A stretch of DNA of 64,000 bases, from positions 62,001-126,000 of the forward strand of contig JAAESM010000045.1 of the NCBI GenBank assembly GCA_024229395.1, given 5' to 3'. Each line of letters begins with the position of its first letter. Position 1 is the stretch's first letter. The DNA is from Planctomycetota bacterium. GTDB lineage: Bacteria; Planctomycetota; UBA1135. The notes below the pieces were generated by a model that made no database searches, was not told the DNA's origin, and saw nothing but the letters and a program-made list of their open reading frames with translations. The position numbers were made by a program, and so were the translations under genes. Of this stretch, positions 16,864 to 25,608 are shown piece by piece.

Positions 16864-19839
16864 CTACTGAATCGTCACTTGAACCCAGTTCGTACTATGC
16901 CCAGCCTCTGCAGCCTGAACCCAAACTGTCCGACCGGCGTAGGCTGGCGGAATGAACTGAGCCAAGGTGGCGTTGCCGGCGGCGTCGGCCAAGCGGGAAC
17001 CTGCCAAGTTCGGTGACTCGATACTAAAGGTTGTGTTCAGCGCAGGCGTTTCCGAAAGCGCAGTACCGATGGTGCTGTAAGCGAAGTAGACGCGACCGTT
17101 CGGCGTTGCACCAGTAACTGATATGTTGTTCGCCGAACCAGCGTTGAGCGTGAACGGCGCCAGCAGGAATGGGTTATCGCGCATCACGAACTTGGCAACC
17201 CAAGTGCGCCACGAAGAGGTTCCACCGATGTTGTACTCATGGTGGCCCCAGAAGGTACCGACGATTCCCGGATCGACTTGGGTGCCGCTGTAGTCTCCCC
17301 AACGCCCAGAAGTGTGCGCGTTGTTGGAAGTCTGCACGACTTGGCCAGGACGCATGGTGCCAGAGGGATCCGTGGCAGCGCGAATCGAACGGCCCATGGA
17401 GATGTACTCATTCGAAGCCGAACGTGCGTAGGTGATCGCCACGTTCGAATCAGCGTCGACGTGGATACTTGGGAAGTAGGTGTAGATGCCACTGCCCAAA
17501 TCGATCTCGCCATCTTGCGCCAAGCTTGGCGAACCGGAGGTTGGCCAGTTGTTCATATCGATCTCATACCAACGCACACGCGAGCGCGAGCTGTTGACAT
17601 GGTGCACCGCCCACAAGGAACCGTTGCGTTGCGCGCAGCTCCAGAAGCGTGGCTCGAACAAGTACGGACGCGAAGAGGAACCCTTCTGCGGTGGATGCGC
17701 AGGGTAGCGGTAAGTCGGCACGGTCAGCGTGGCGACGGTGCGGTTGTATGCCGTGAATGGGTTACTGATGGCGTGCAGCTTGACCGTGGTGTTGGAGCTG
17801 TATTCGGTCGACTGCATGATGTAAAGGTTCGGGTCGTTGTCATAAACGACCGGAACGCCCATCGATTGTTGACCACTACCGGTGATCAACTCATGCGTGG
17901 TCACGGCACTTCCACCGTTCAGCACCGAGGTCTTGTCCAGGATGTAGACCAAGTACTTATCCGGGCCGAAGAAGTCGGCAGTCAGCAGGATCGAATCAGG
18001 ACCGACCGCCATGTTGGGGGAGTCGATGTCGCCACCAGAGATCGTCGTCACGTCGAGGCGATATTTGTACCAATCGTTCTTGTCGCCAGGCGAGCTGTCC
18101 TTCGAGATCGCGAACAGGAAGTAGCTGCGACCATTGGTGCGCTCACAAGCCATGGCCAGGAAACGCTGTGCATGTGGATCCCAGGTACATTCCGGATCGA
18201 ACACGAAGCTACCGGCATTCAGCGAACCCCAGAAGCCGAAGCTGTTCTCGATCTCATCGCTCCAAACAAGGTTGCCGGACTTCGACAGGTTCGAGATGTT
18301 GCCGTTGGTCATGACGATGATGTCACTTGGGCCGACGGCAATCTCTGGGTCTGGAGGAGTCCAACCAGTGCCAGGAACACCTTCGAAACCGAAGTCTCCA
18401 CTGGCGGCCATGGTGGTCATCAGGCGTTGTTGAGGAACCCAGTTCGGATCCCAGATTGGTGGGTTAGCGGCGAGCATATCAGCATCGGAGATGCTTGGTG
18501 CCGCAGCGTTGGCGGAGCCAGGACGCTGTTGCTGAGCAATGGTCTTACCCGCTGGCATCAGTACTGCGAGGTTGGCTGCGGAACCATCGCCATGACCGCT
18601 GTTGCCGTCGAAGCTGGCGATCAAGCGGCCGTCCTTGCTTGTGGCCAGGCGCGTAGCCGCACTGGTGCGTGCCATCAGGCCATTGTCGCTCAGGAGAATG
18701 GCTTGTTTGTCCAAGCACTTCGCTTGTGCGTCGAAACGCTTGGCCAAGACCAAACGCTCTTCCTCTTGCGAGGTCTCGCCGCTGGTAGGCAACCAACGAT
18801 CACTGTTGTAAGCCACGGTAAAACCGCCGTCGTTGCTAGCGCAGATCGCCACGCCAGACTTCCAACCGTCTTGTGGGCTGGCAAGAACCTGCACTTCCTG
18901 GAGTGCCACGGCCTTGGCGTCAAAACTTTGGGTCACGACTTCATAACCGTTTGCACAGCTACGCATCCAAGCAGCAACCAAAGTGCCATTGGCGGTAGTG
19001 GTCACGACAGGTTCGACGTGATCGCGTGTGGCATCGTTGACCAATTCGAAAGCGGAACCTTGTGGCTGACCGTCTCCATTCAAGAACATGGCCATCACGG
19101 TGGTGCGATTCTCATCCGCCACATCGCGTGTCCAAGTCAAGAAGAACTGCCCATCGGCCAAGCTGCACAAGGCAGGGCGTCGGTCGCCGGCGGATTCGCT
19201 GAGAAGAATCTCGCAACCCGTGTTGGAATCGGCGTTCAGCAAACGTGCGCGCAAACCGGCAACCGTAGTACCATCGGCTGCATCAAAGCGGCTAGCCCAA
19301 ACGGCCAGCATGTCGTCTTTTGGATTGGCGGCCAAGACCACTTGGCTTTGATCGCCATCGCGGTTCTGGTTGACGGCGAACTCGCTACCGAAAGGCATAC
19401 CGTTGGCATCGAAGCGACGCGCGACCAGACCTGCACCGGAACCATCTTGCCCGAAGGACTCCCAGGCGATCCACAAACTGGAATCCGCCGCAAAGGCAGC
19501 GGCAGGTTGCCACTGGGCTTGCGGTAGGTATTCGTTGATATGAAGCTCAGAGGTGAGCGGTTGTCCCTGGTCGTCGAAGAGGCGTGCGAACACACCAAAG
19601 GTGCCGCGCTCTTGACGCTTACTGTTCCACACCAGGGCAGTGCGGCCATCTTCGGCCACGGCCAAGCTGGAGTCACCTTGGCTGCTGGATGTGAAAACGT
19701 TGCCCTGCACTTGAAGCAATTGCTGAGCAGGGGAACTGGTAGACAAGGATGAGGAATCAGCTTGCGGAGCACTGCAGGAGGCCAGTAGGGCCGCCACAGC
19801 GAAACCGTGAAGCAGTTTTTTTGAGCTGGAAGGGTGCAT
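16864..19839 (-). CDS. Large secreted beta-propeller lipoprotein (991 aa) of unknown function
   Basis: The N-terminus is a lipoprotein signal with lipobox LLASC (Cys about 22), followed by a Ser-rich linker. Residues about 45-430 hold repeated propeller blades of the type ...RRFDANGMPFGSEFAVNQN..., each about 50-60 aa. Residues about 490-880 form a second domain with repeated VGPDSILL / AVGPSDIIVMTNGN motifs and many aromatic residues. The last 100 residues (ending TVWVQAAEAGHSTNWVQVTIQ) resemble the C-terminal beta-sandwich of other exported proteins in this window. No catalytic motif is recognised. It is divergent from the M36-like protease gene with only 51 nt between starts. Confidence 0.8.
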   Translation of the reverse strand: MHPSSSKKLLHGFAVAALLASCSAPQADSSSLSTSSPAQQLLQVQGNVFTSSSQGDSSLAVAEDGRTALVWNSKRQERGTFGVFARLFDDQGQPLTSELHINEYLPQAQWQPAAAFAADSSLWIAWESFGQDGSGAGLVARRFDANGMPFGSEFAVNQNRDGDQSQVVLAANPKDDMLAVWASRFDAADGTTVAGLRARLLNADSNTGCEILLSESAGDRRPALCSLADGQFFLTWTRDVADENRTTVMAMFLNGDGQPQGSAFELVNDATRDHVEPVVTTTANGTLVAAWMRSCANGYEVVTQSFDAKAVALQEVQVLASPQDGWKSGVAICASNDGGFTVAYNSDRWLPTSGETSQEEERLVLAKRFDAQAKCLDKQAILLSDNGLMARTSAATRLATSKDGRLIASFDGNSGHGDGSAANLAVLMPAGKTIAQQQRPGSANAAAPSISDADMLAANPPIWDPNWVPQQRLMTTMAASGDFGFEGVPGTGWTPPDPEIAVGPSDIIVMTNGNISNLSKSGNLVWSDEIENSFGFWGSLNAGSFVFDPECTWDPHAQRFLAMACERTNGRSYFLFAISKDSSPGDKNDWYKYRLDVTTISGGDIDSPNMAVGPDSILLTADFFGPDKYLVYILDKTSVLNGGSAVTTHELITGSGQQSMGVPVVYDNDPNLYIMQSTEYSSNTTVKLHAISNPFTAYNRTVATLTVPTYRYPAHPPQKGSSSRPYLFEPRFWSCAQRNGSLWAVHHVNSSRSRVRWYEIDMNNWPTSGSPSLAQDGEIDLGSGIYTYFPSIHVDADSNVAITYARSASNEYISMGRSIRAATDPSGTMRPGQVVQTSNNAHTSGRWGDYSGTQVDPGIVGTFWGHHEYNIGGTSSWRTWVAKFVMRDNPFLLAPFTLNAGSANNISVTGATPNGRVYFAYSTIGTALSETPALNTTFSIESPNLAGSRLADAAGNATLAQFIPPAYAGRTVWVQAAEAGHSTNWVQVTIQ

Positions 19840-19877
19840 TCGAAGGGTGGTTGGGGGTATTTTCGGGAGAAATCCCT

Positions 19878-19883
19878 TATAAC
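19878..19883 (+). promoter_or_regulatory. -10 box TATAAC, 7 nt before ATG 19891
   Basis: TATAAC (or TTATAA one base earlier) precedes the ATG of the M36-like protease by 7 nt, with no Shine-Dalgarno. It sits in the 51-nt gap between two divergent starts, so both promoters must share or overlap their upstream parts. Confidence 0.5.
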
Positions 19884-19890
19884 AGATGAT

Positions 19891-21783
19891 ATGGCGCGGT
19901 CACCCAACGTTCCCATCATTCCCGGCCTATTTCTTGCTCTGAGCCCGCTGGCATTAGCGCAACAGACCCTAAGCCCCCCTCAGCCGGTCCTGCCGCAGAC
20001 CGTGGCTGCTGAGATTCAACTATTGGAAGATCATCTGCTGCGTTTGGGAGCTTGGCCGCTGCAGACCGAGCCACAGCAGATTGCCGCCACCAGCCTTGGT
20101 GGCCCCTTCCAATTGTGGAAAGAGCAAGCGCCGAGTTTGATCAACCTGCGCCGCACAATGGTCGAGCGTCACATGGATGGCTATCCGCTGACCGATGAAG
20201 TCGTGCGCGTGAACTGGCTTAGCGATGGCACGGTGTTGGTGCACGGTGCGGTCAGTCGTGCGCGTACTTGGAGTGGCAGCAATCAGATCGGCGGAACTTA
20301 CGCTGGTGCCTTGGCCAAACAGATCTTCACGGCGGAGTGGCCGGTGGAGATTCATGCAAGCCGACTGGAGATTCTGCCTTTGGCCGACGGCGCCCGTCTT
20401 TGCCATCGTGTTGACTTGACCAGCAGTGCTTCGACTTCGATCGCTTATCGCGTTTGGGTTGATGCGGAACATGGTCACCTTTGGCAGGTCAAGAACCGCA
20501 GCATTCATAGCACCGGTCAAGCCTCGGTGTTCATGCCGAATCCGGTCGAGACTTTGGACAACCCGAACCTCACTGACCAAAACGATTCGGGAACCGCAAT
20601 TCCTGCCGCAGCTTACTTCCCGGTCACTCTCGAGGACCTTGATGGCAGCGGCTACATGACTGGCACCTGGGCAACCACCGCGCCCACACCGAACCGTAGC
20701 TTTCGTGCCAATCTTGACTTCACCCATAACCGTCAAGGCCGCATCTTCGAGGAAACCCTTTCCTATTACCACGTCACCACCATGCAGCACTACTTGCAGG
20801 GCTTGGGGTTGACCGCGCGCCAAAGCGTGCAGCCAATCAATGTGGTGGACTTGCTGTTCGGCTTCCCATATGCCAACGCTTCCTATAATCCCAACACCGG
20901 CGTGATCTCCTTCGGTACACGCGGCGTGGACTTCGCCGAAGACGCCGACGTCGTCATCCACGAATATGGCCACGCTATTCATGATGATGTGCAGGGCGGG
21001 ATTGGTAACGGTGAGAATGGCGCCATGTCGGAAGGTTACGGCGATTGGGTGGCGGCAGTTCATTCCAACGATGCCCTCGTCGGTGAATGGGTTGGGACTA
21101 CCCTTGGTGGCGGAAGCGGTTTTCCCGCCGTGCGCCGCGTCGATGGCATGAAGCATTACCCCGAGGACATCGTCGGCCTCGTCCATGATGATGGCGAGAT
21201 TTGGTCGTCGACCTTGTGGGAGATTGGCTTGATGATTGGCCCCGATGCCGTCACCCAATTGGTGATTGAAGCGATGTCGACCATGACCAGTGGCACCAGC
21301 ATGTCACGTGCTGGCGAGTTGCTGGTGATTGCCGAAAGCTTGCTGACAAGTGGTAGCAACCTGCCTTACGTGGCGGGTCCGCTGGCACGCACGGGCTTAA
21401 TCAACCTGCCTCCCGGAACTCCAATGCTTGAGGCAAGTCGTCGCGGTCTACGCGCTGGCGACGTCCTGACTTTCCGCCTGTCCTCAGCCACACACGCCGG
21501 CAGCAACTTCCAGACGGTGTTGTCGCAGATTGCTAGTCCGTCTGTGAGTGGCCCGCCGTTCAACACCACTTTCGACATTGGAACCGAGATGTTCGGCTGG
21601 TCCTTGTCGATCCAGGCCTTGAGTGGTCAACTCGACGCCAACGGTAAGTCCGTGTTCCAACTGACCATTCCGCCAGGTTTGACTTGGAAGGACCATTACT
21701 TTGCTCAGGCGATGATCCTCGATGGCAGTCAGCAAGCGATTGCTCTGAGCCCGCCGATTGCTTTCCGCGCCGAGCGTCATTAA
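19891..21783 (+). CDS. Secreted zinc metallopeptidase, M36/fungalysin-like
   Basis: 630 residues from the ATG at 19891; the longer frame from 19834 overlaps the divergent gene. The signal peptide ends near LALAQQ. A propeptide-like region (about 30-250) precedes the catalytic domain. Zinc ligands His357 and His361 with Glu358 lie in VVIHEYGHAIHDD, and the third ligand, Glu381, lies in SEGYGDWVA. This spacing is that of gluzincins, closest to the fungalysin family. The last 110 residues carry the beta-sandwich pattern (FDIGTEMFGW, then GQLDANGKSVFQLTIPPGL and YFAQAMIL) found on other exported proteins here. It probably degrades extracellular protein. Confidence 0.82.
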   Translation: MARSPNVPIIPGLFLALSPLALAQQTLSPPQPVLPQTVAAEIQLLEDHLLRLGAWPLQTEPQQIAATSLGGPFQLWKEQAPSLINLRRTMVERHMDGYPLTDEVVRVNWLSDGTVLVHGAVSRARTWSGSNQIGGTYAGALAKQIFTAEWPVEIHASRLEILPLADGARLCHRVDLTSSASTSIAYRVWVDAEHGHLWQVKNRSIHSTGQASVFMPNPVETLDNPNLTDQNDSGTAIPAAAYFPVTLEDLDGSGYMTGTWATTAPTPNRSFRANLDFTHNRQGRIFEETLSYYHVTTMQHYLQGLGLTARQSVQPINVVDLLFGFPYANASYNPNTGVISFGTRGVDFAEDADVVIHEYGHAIHDDVQGGIGNGENGAMSEGYGDWVAAVHSNDALVGEWVGTTLGGGSGFPAVRRVDGMKHYPEDIVGLVHDDGEIWSSTLWEIGLMIGPDAVTQLVIEAMSTMTSGTSMSRAGELLVIAESLLTSGSNLPYVAGPLARTGLINLPPGTPMLEASRRGLRAGDVLTFRLSSATHAGSNFQTVLSQIASPSVSGPPFNTTFDIGTEMFGWSLSIQALSGQLDANGKSVFQLTIPPGLTWKDHYFAQAMILDGSQQAIALSPPIAFRAERH

Positions 21784-21785
21784 AC

Positions 21786-21817
21786 CGCAAGCTTGCGTGT
21801 AATTCCGCGTTGGCGGA
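21786..21817. repeat. 12-bp palindrome and small hairpin after the M36 protease
   Basis: CGCAAGCTTGCG (21786-21797) is a perfect palindrome 2 nt after the stop, followed by TCCGC-GTTG-GCGGA (21804-21817). They could help end transcription of the protease gene, but no T-run follows. Confidence 0.35.
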
Positions 21818-21868
21818 GCTCCCGTCCAGTGTGCTTGCTGCTGGCCTGTGCAGGCCATGTCGCGGAGT

Positions 21869-21874
21869 TAGAAT
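21869..21874 (+). promoter_or_regulatory. -10 box TAGAAT, 6 nt before ATG 21881
   Basis: TAGAAT is followed by AATCCG and the ATG of the UbiD-family gene; there is no Shine-Dalgarno. A CGGA/TCCG pair flanks the box, with the right arm flush against the ATG. Confidence 0.55.
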
Positions 21875-21880
21875 AATCCG

Positions 21881-23329
21881 ATGGACAGCCTACGGGACTG
21901 GATAAAAGTGCTTGAAGATGCAGGCGAACTCACGCGAATCAGCGCCGAGGTCGACCCGCACCTTGAGATCTCCGAAATCACCGACCGCGTCAGTAAGGAA
22001 CAGGGCACCAGTAACAAGGCCTTGTTGTTCGAGAACGTCAAAGGCAGTGCCATGCCGGTGTTCATCAACGGTTTCGGCTCGCGCGAACGTTGCGCGATCT
22101 CGTTGGGCAAGGCCAGCATCGATGAGCATGCACAGCGCTTGCGCGATGTGCTCGATCAAGCACCGCCGGAAGGCATTCTGGATAAGCTGAAGATGCTGCC
22201 AAAGTTGGCGAGCATGGCCAAGTGGATGCCGAAGAAGGTCGGCACTGCGCCATGTCAAGAAGTGGTCATCCAAGGCGATGATGTCGACCTGAGCAAGCTG
22301 CCGGTCTTGACTACCTGGCCCGATGATGCAGGTCCATTCGTGACCTTCCCGCTATGCGTCACTCAAGACCCAGACAATGGCCGACGCAACCTCGGTACTT
22401 ATCGCCTGCAAGTGATGAGCAAGACCACGACTGGCTTTCACAGTCATCTGCATAAGGATGCGCGCCGGCATTTGGGGAAAGCTGCCGAGCGTGGCGAAAG
22501 GATTCCGGTCGCGGTAGTGATCGGTGCTGATCCTTACACTTGTTTCGCCAGCGTGATCCCAGCACCTCCGGATCTGGATGAACTACTGATCGCCGGTTTC
22601 CTGCGCGACAAGGGCGTGCCTTTAGTGAAGTGCAAGACCGTGCCGCTGGAAGTGCCAGCCACCGCCGAGATCGTGCTCGAAGGTTGGGTGGATCCGAAGG
22701 AGTTGGTGACCGAGGGGCCATTTGGTGACCACACCGGCTTCTATAGTCTTGCCGATTTGTATCCGATCTTCCATGTTGAGTGCATCACGCACCGCAAGGA
22801 CCCGATCTACCACACGACCTTGGTCGGCCGTCCACCGCAAGAAGATTGCTGGATGACCGAGGGCATCGAGCGTTTGCTGTTGCCGATTCTGCAGAAGCAA
22901 TTCCCCGAGGTGTTGGATTACCGTATGCCTTTTGAAGGCGTAGCGCATAACTTGATGTACCTGCGTATCAAGAAGTCTTATCCCGGACACGCGCGCAAGA
23001 TCATGAACGCGATCTGGGGCTTGGGCCAAGCCATGTTCACCAAAGTGATCGTGGTGGTGGATGAAGATGTCGACATCCACAGCGACTCTGAGGTCGCATG
23101 GCAGGTGTTGAATCACATCGATCCGCAGCGCGACTTGGAGTTCACCCTAGGCCCAATCGAAGTACTCGATCATGCCAGCCGCGCCGCTTGTTACGGCTCC
23201 AAGGTCGGTATTGATGCCACGCGTAAATGGCCCGAGGAGGGCTTCACGCGCGATTGGCCGGAAGCGATCGTGATGTCTCCCGAGGTCAAGCAGTCTGTGG
23301 ATAAGCGCTGGAAGGAATTTGGTTTTTAA
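21881..23329 (+). CDS. UbiD-family (prenylated-FMN-dependent) decarboxylase
   Basis: 482-residue cytoplasmic enzyme. The family uses prenylated FMN, supplied by UbiX, for reversible decarboxylation of aromatic or alpha,beta-unsaturated acids. Visible features are the N-terminal MDSLRDWIKVLEDAGELTRI, a cofactor-binding core with TYRLQVMSKTTTGFHSHLH, and the acidic catalytic region VTEGPFGDHTGFYS, which holds the conserved Glu and metal/phosphate ligands of the family. Length fits UbiD/menaquinone-type members (480-500). No ubiX or quinone gene is nearby, so the substrate (a quinone precursor or another aromatic acid) is not set by context. It is expressed from its own short promoter. Confidence 0.9.
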   Translation: MDSLRDWIKVLEDAGELTRISAEVDPHLEISEITDRVSKEQGTSNKALLFENVKGSAMPVFINGFGSRERCAISLGKASIDEHAQRLRDVLDQAPPEGILDKLKMLPKLASMAKWMPKKVGTAPCQEVVIQGDDVDLSKLPVLTTWPDDAGPFVTFPLCVTQDPDNGRRNLGTYRLQVMSKTTTGFHSHLHKDARRHLGKAAERGERIPVAVVIGADPYTCFASVIPAPPDLDELLIAGFLRDKGVPLVKCKTVPLEVPATAEIVLEGWVDPKELVTEGPFGDHTGFYSLADLYPIFHVECITHRKDPIYHTTLVGRPPQEDCWMTEGIERLLLPILQKQFPEVLDYRMPFEGVAHNLMYLRIKKSYPGHARKIMNAIWGLGQAMFTKVIVVVDEDVDIHSDSEVAWQVLNHIDPQRDLEFTLGPIEVLDHASRAACYGSKVGIDATRKWPEEGFTRDWPEAIVMSPEVKQSVDKRWKEFGF

Positions 23330-23448
23330 ACCAGCAGCTTTCTAGCGAGTTTCGTGGCCAATCGAAGTTTAAGTGATAGCTTAGGTGGGTTCGGTCCTTG
23401 GCAGGACCAAGGGATGAATTTCCATTTCTTCAGCTTTTGGTGTTTGCC

Positions 23449-24970
23449 ATGAAACGGTTCGCGTTTGTCATTTCCTGTGCGCTGATTCACTTCAGCGCTG
23501 CCACTGCAGCTCAGGTTGGCGGTGAAGAAATCCTTCATCACCAGTTCCTGGGAGGCGGCGGATTCAATGTCCAACTGGGTTTTGTCGTGGACAAGGCTGG
23601 TGATGTCAATGGCGATGGCTTCGCGGACATCCTCATCGGTTGCAAGTACGAAGATGTTGGAGGATTGAGTGACGTCGGAGTTGCCTTTGTCTTCTCCGGT
23701 GCGGATGGCTCTCAGCTTTACCGATTCGAGGGCGCCAATCGATCCGACTATCTTGGCAGTTCTCTTGCAGGGGGCAGGTGATATCAATAGCGATGGCTTT
23801 GATGATTTCCTCATCGGAGCCCCCGGTTACGATGTTGGCACCCTGGTCAATGGTGCCGTTTATGTGTACTCGGGTGTAGATGGATCGCTACTGCATCTAC
23901 TCCTCGGGCATGCAACTGTGGGCCATTCCGCGGCGGGCTTCGCTCATTCCATCGATGGGCAGGCGATGTGGATAGCGATGGCTATGCGGACATCATCGTT
24001 GGTGCTCCTGGAGACCTTTCCGTTGGATCCGCCACCGTGTTATCGGGAGCTACTGGCGCAGAGATCGCTAAATACCTTGGCGGGGGGGGGGTGACCAACT
24101 CCAGTTTCGGCTATTGCGTTTCCGGCGCAGGTGACGTCAATCACGATGGCTATGCCGACGTCATCATTGGAGCTCCCATGCATAGTCCCGGTGGCGGACG
24201 GGAATTCGCCGGTGAAGTTAGGGTTTATTCGGGTGCCACGAATTCCCTACTTTATTCCTACACCGGCCCGTTCCAAGGATTTGGCCTTGGCGTCGCGGTA
24301 TCCGGAGCAGGCGATGTGAACAAGGATGGCTTTGGTGATTTCCGGTTCGTTTGCTATTCCACGGACAACACCGGTTAGGAGATTCTGGGTGCGGTATTCC
24401 TTCATTCTGGCGTTGATGGCACTTTGCTGCATCGCTTTGAGGACGGACTTGAGAATACTCACTATGGCTATGCCGTTTCGGATGCGGGCGATGTGGACAA
24501 CGACGGCCGTGATGACATCATCGTTGGTGCGCCATGGTCTAGCTCCTCATGGGACGGTGCGGCTATTCCATCCCTTCCTCGACGTCGATGGCTACACCGT
24601 CTCGGCAGTCGGAGGAGGATCGATTCAGCTTGACCTAGACTTCCCGTTGAATGCGGCAGGCTTCGACTACAAAACCCTGATTACGATGAGCGGCACAGGT
24701 GGCATGCTTTTGGGCATTCGCATTCCATTGGCGGAGGATGTCTTGGTCCATCACACCTTCAAAGGCAACTACCCATTCGCTTCCTGCTCGAATCTGCAAG
24801 GTAGCTTGGATGCTTCCGGTGATGCCACAGCAAGCATCTCGATAGCACCATCGGAGTTGTCGACTTCCCTGATTGGTCGTACTTTCCACATTGCAGTTGT
24901 GAGTAGCCTCAACAGGGCAATGGCCGCGGACTACAGTTCGGTCGCGATTCCAATTGAAATCACGCCGTGA
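23449..24970 (+). pseudogene. FG-GAP (integrin alpha-type) repeat secreted protein, broken by frameshifts
   Basis: It starts with a clear signal peptide (MKRFAFVISCALIHFSAATA). It then shows successive FG-GAP units with the Ca-binding D-x-N-x-D-G-x-x-D pattern: DVNGDGFADILIG, DINSDGFDDFLIG, DSDGYADIIVG, DVNHDGYADVIIG, DVNKDGFGD, DVDNDGRDDIIVG. The units lie in different frames. Breaks are near a G5 run (23770-23774), a G3 run (23957-23959) and about 24545-24570, plus an in-frame TAG at 24376-24378. A G10 tract (24082-24091) is read in frame. The C-terminal beta-sandwich (GSLDASGDATASISIAPSE) resembles that of other exported proteins here. It may be decay, phase variation or homopolymer sequencing error. 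Confidence 0.8.
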
Positions 24971-24993
24971 GCATGATTGTGAAGATACAATTG

Positions 24994-25015
24994 ATTAGGT
25001 CTGCAATGACCTAAT
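24994..25015. repeat. 7-bp inverted repeat directly before ATG 25016 (operator-like)
   Basis: ATTAGGT-8 nt-ACCTAAT, with the right arm touching the start codon. TACAAT at 24986-24991 could be the -10 box, placing the transcription start inside the left arm. It may be a repressor site or a start-masking hairpin in the RNA. Confidence 0.45.
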
Positions 25016-25546
25016 ATGGCCGCATCCTCCTCAAATGATGGCTCGCGTCAACTCGCACGTCGGCCCTTGAAGCCGTGGCAGTTGCGTTTGATTCTGAATT
25101 GGTTTCCGCCACTTCTCTTTCAGCGCATCAAGGTCCTGGCGATCAGCGAGGACTTCCTGCATGTGCATATGCGCGCGCGCAAGTCGATTTGGAACCGCAA
25201 CCTGAACGGCACCATTTTCGGCGGCACCATCTCGACCGCCGCCGATCCAGTCTTCCCGGTGATGTATTGGCAGGCCTTGGAGCATCGTGGTCTTCCGTTG
25301 CAATCCTGGCTGATGGCGGCCAATGCGCGCTTCCTGAAACCGGGTGCTACGCATTTGGATTTTCACTTTCGCCTCAGCGCAGAAGACATCGATAGTGCCG
25401 CCGAGGAATTGCAGCGCCGCGGCAAGGCGGTGCGCACGCACACCGCCCAAGCGTTGGACCGAGATGGCCAAGTTTGTGCGGAATTCGAGTTAGTTACTTA
25501 CTTGCGTCTGCTGCGCGCTGGCGACAAGGATTTGAGTGGATTCTAG
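25016..25546 (+). CDS. DUF4442 hot-dog-fold thioesterase-like protein
   Basis: 176 residues of the DUF4442/PaaI-like hot-dog superfamily, whose members are thought to act on acyl-CoA thioesters or bind acyl chains. Typical pieces are RLILNWFPPLLFQRIKV, the strand LHVHMRARKSIWNRNLNGT, the helix with GGTISTAADPVFPVMYW, and a C-terminal strand set ending EFELVTYLRLL. Length matches the family (150-180). It is a single gene between the broken FG-GAP gene and the M28 protease, preceded by an inverted repeat that abuts its ATG. Substrate is unknown. Confidence 0.82.
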   Translation: MAASSSNDGSRQLARRPLKPWQLRLILNWFPPLLFQRIKVLAISEDFLHVHMRARKSIWNRNLNGTIFGGTISTAADPVFPVMYWQALEHRGLPLQSWLMAANARFLKPGATHLDFHFRLSAEDIDSAAEELQRRGKAVRTHTAQALDRDGQVCAEFELVTYLRLLRAGDKDLSGF

Positions 25547-25583
25547 GTTGTTTCGGAGGGGGACAAGCGTGTCTCCATGGCGA

Positions 25584-25589
25584 TAGAAT
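25584..25589 (+). promoter_or_regulatory. -10 box TAGAAT for the M28 peptidase
   Basis: TAGAAT ends 19 nt before ATG 25609. The predicted transcript starts near 25596, leaving a leader of about 13 nt that contains AAGGA as a possible Shine-Dalgarno. This contrasts with the leaderless heads. Confidence 0.45.
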
Positions 25590-25608
25590 GGCGGCAAGGA
25601 TTTTCGCC

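Noticed and set aside
16503-16955. A 150-codon plus-strand frame across the AT-rich gap and hairpin
   Set aside because: Low-complexity product (many N, Q, P, T) that crosses the hairpin and ends inside the 991-aa gene; no start signal.
17239-19527. A 762-codon open frame on plus, opposite the 991-aa lipoprotein gene
   Set aside because: Composition is Arg/His/Val-rich without any domain or signal, and it mirrors the codon pattern of the real minus-strand gene, which has a lipoprotein signal and clear repeats.
20020-21258. A 412-codon open frame on minus, opposite the M36-like protease
   Set aside because: It is the shadow of a gene with a signal peptide and zinc motif; no family resemblance of its own.
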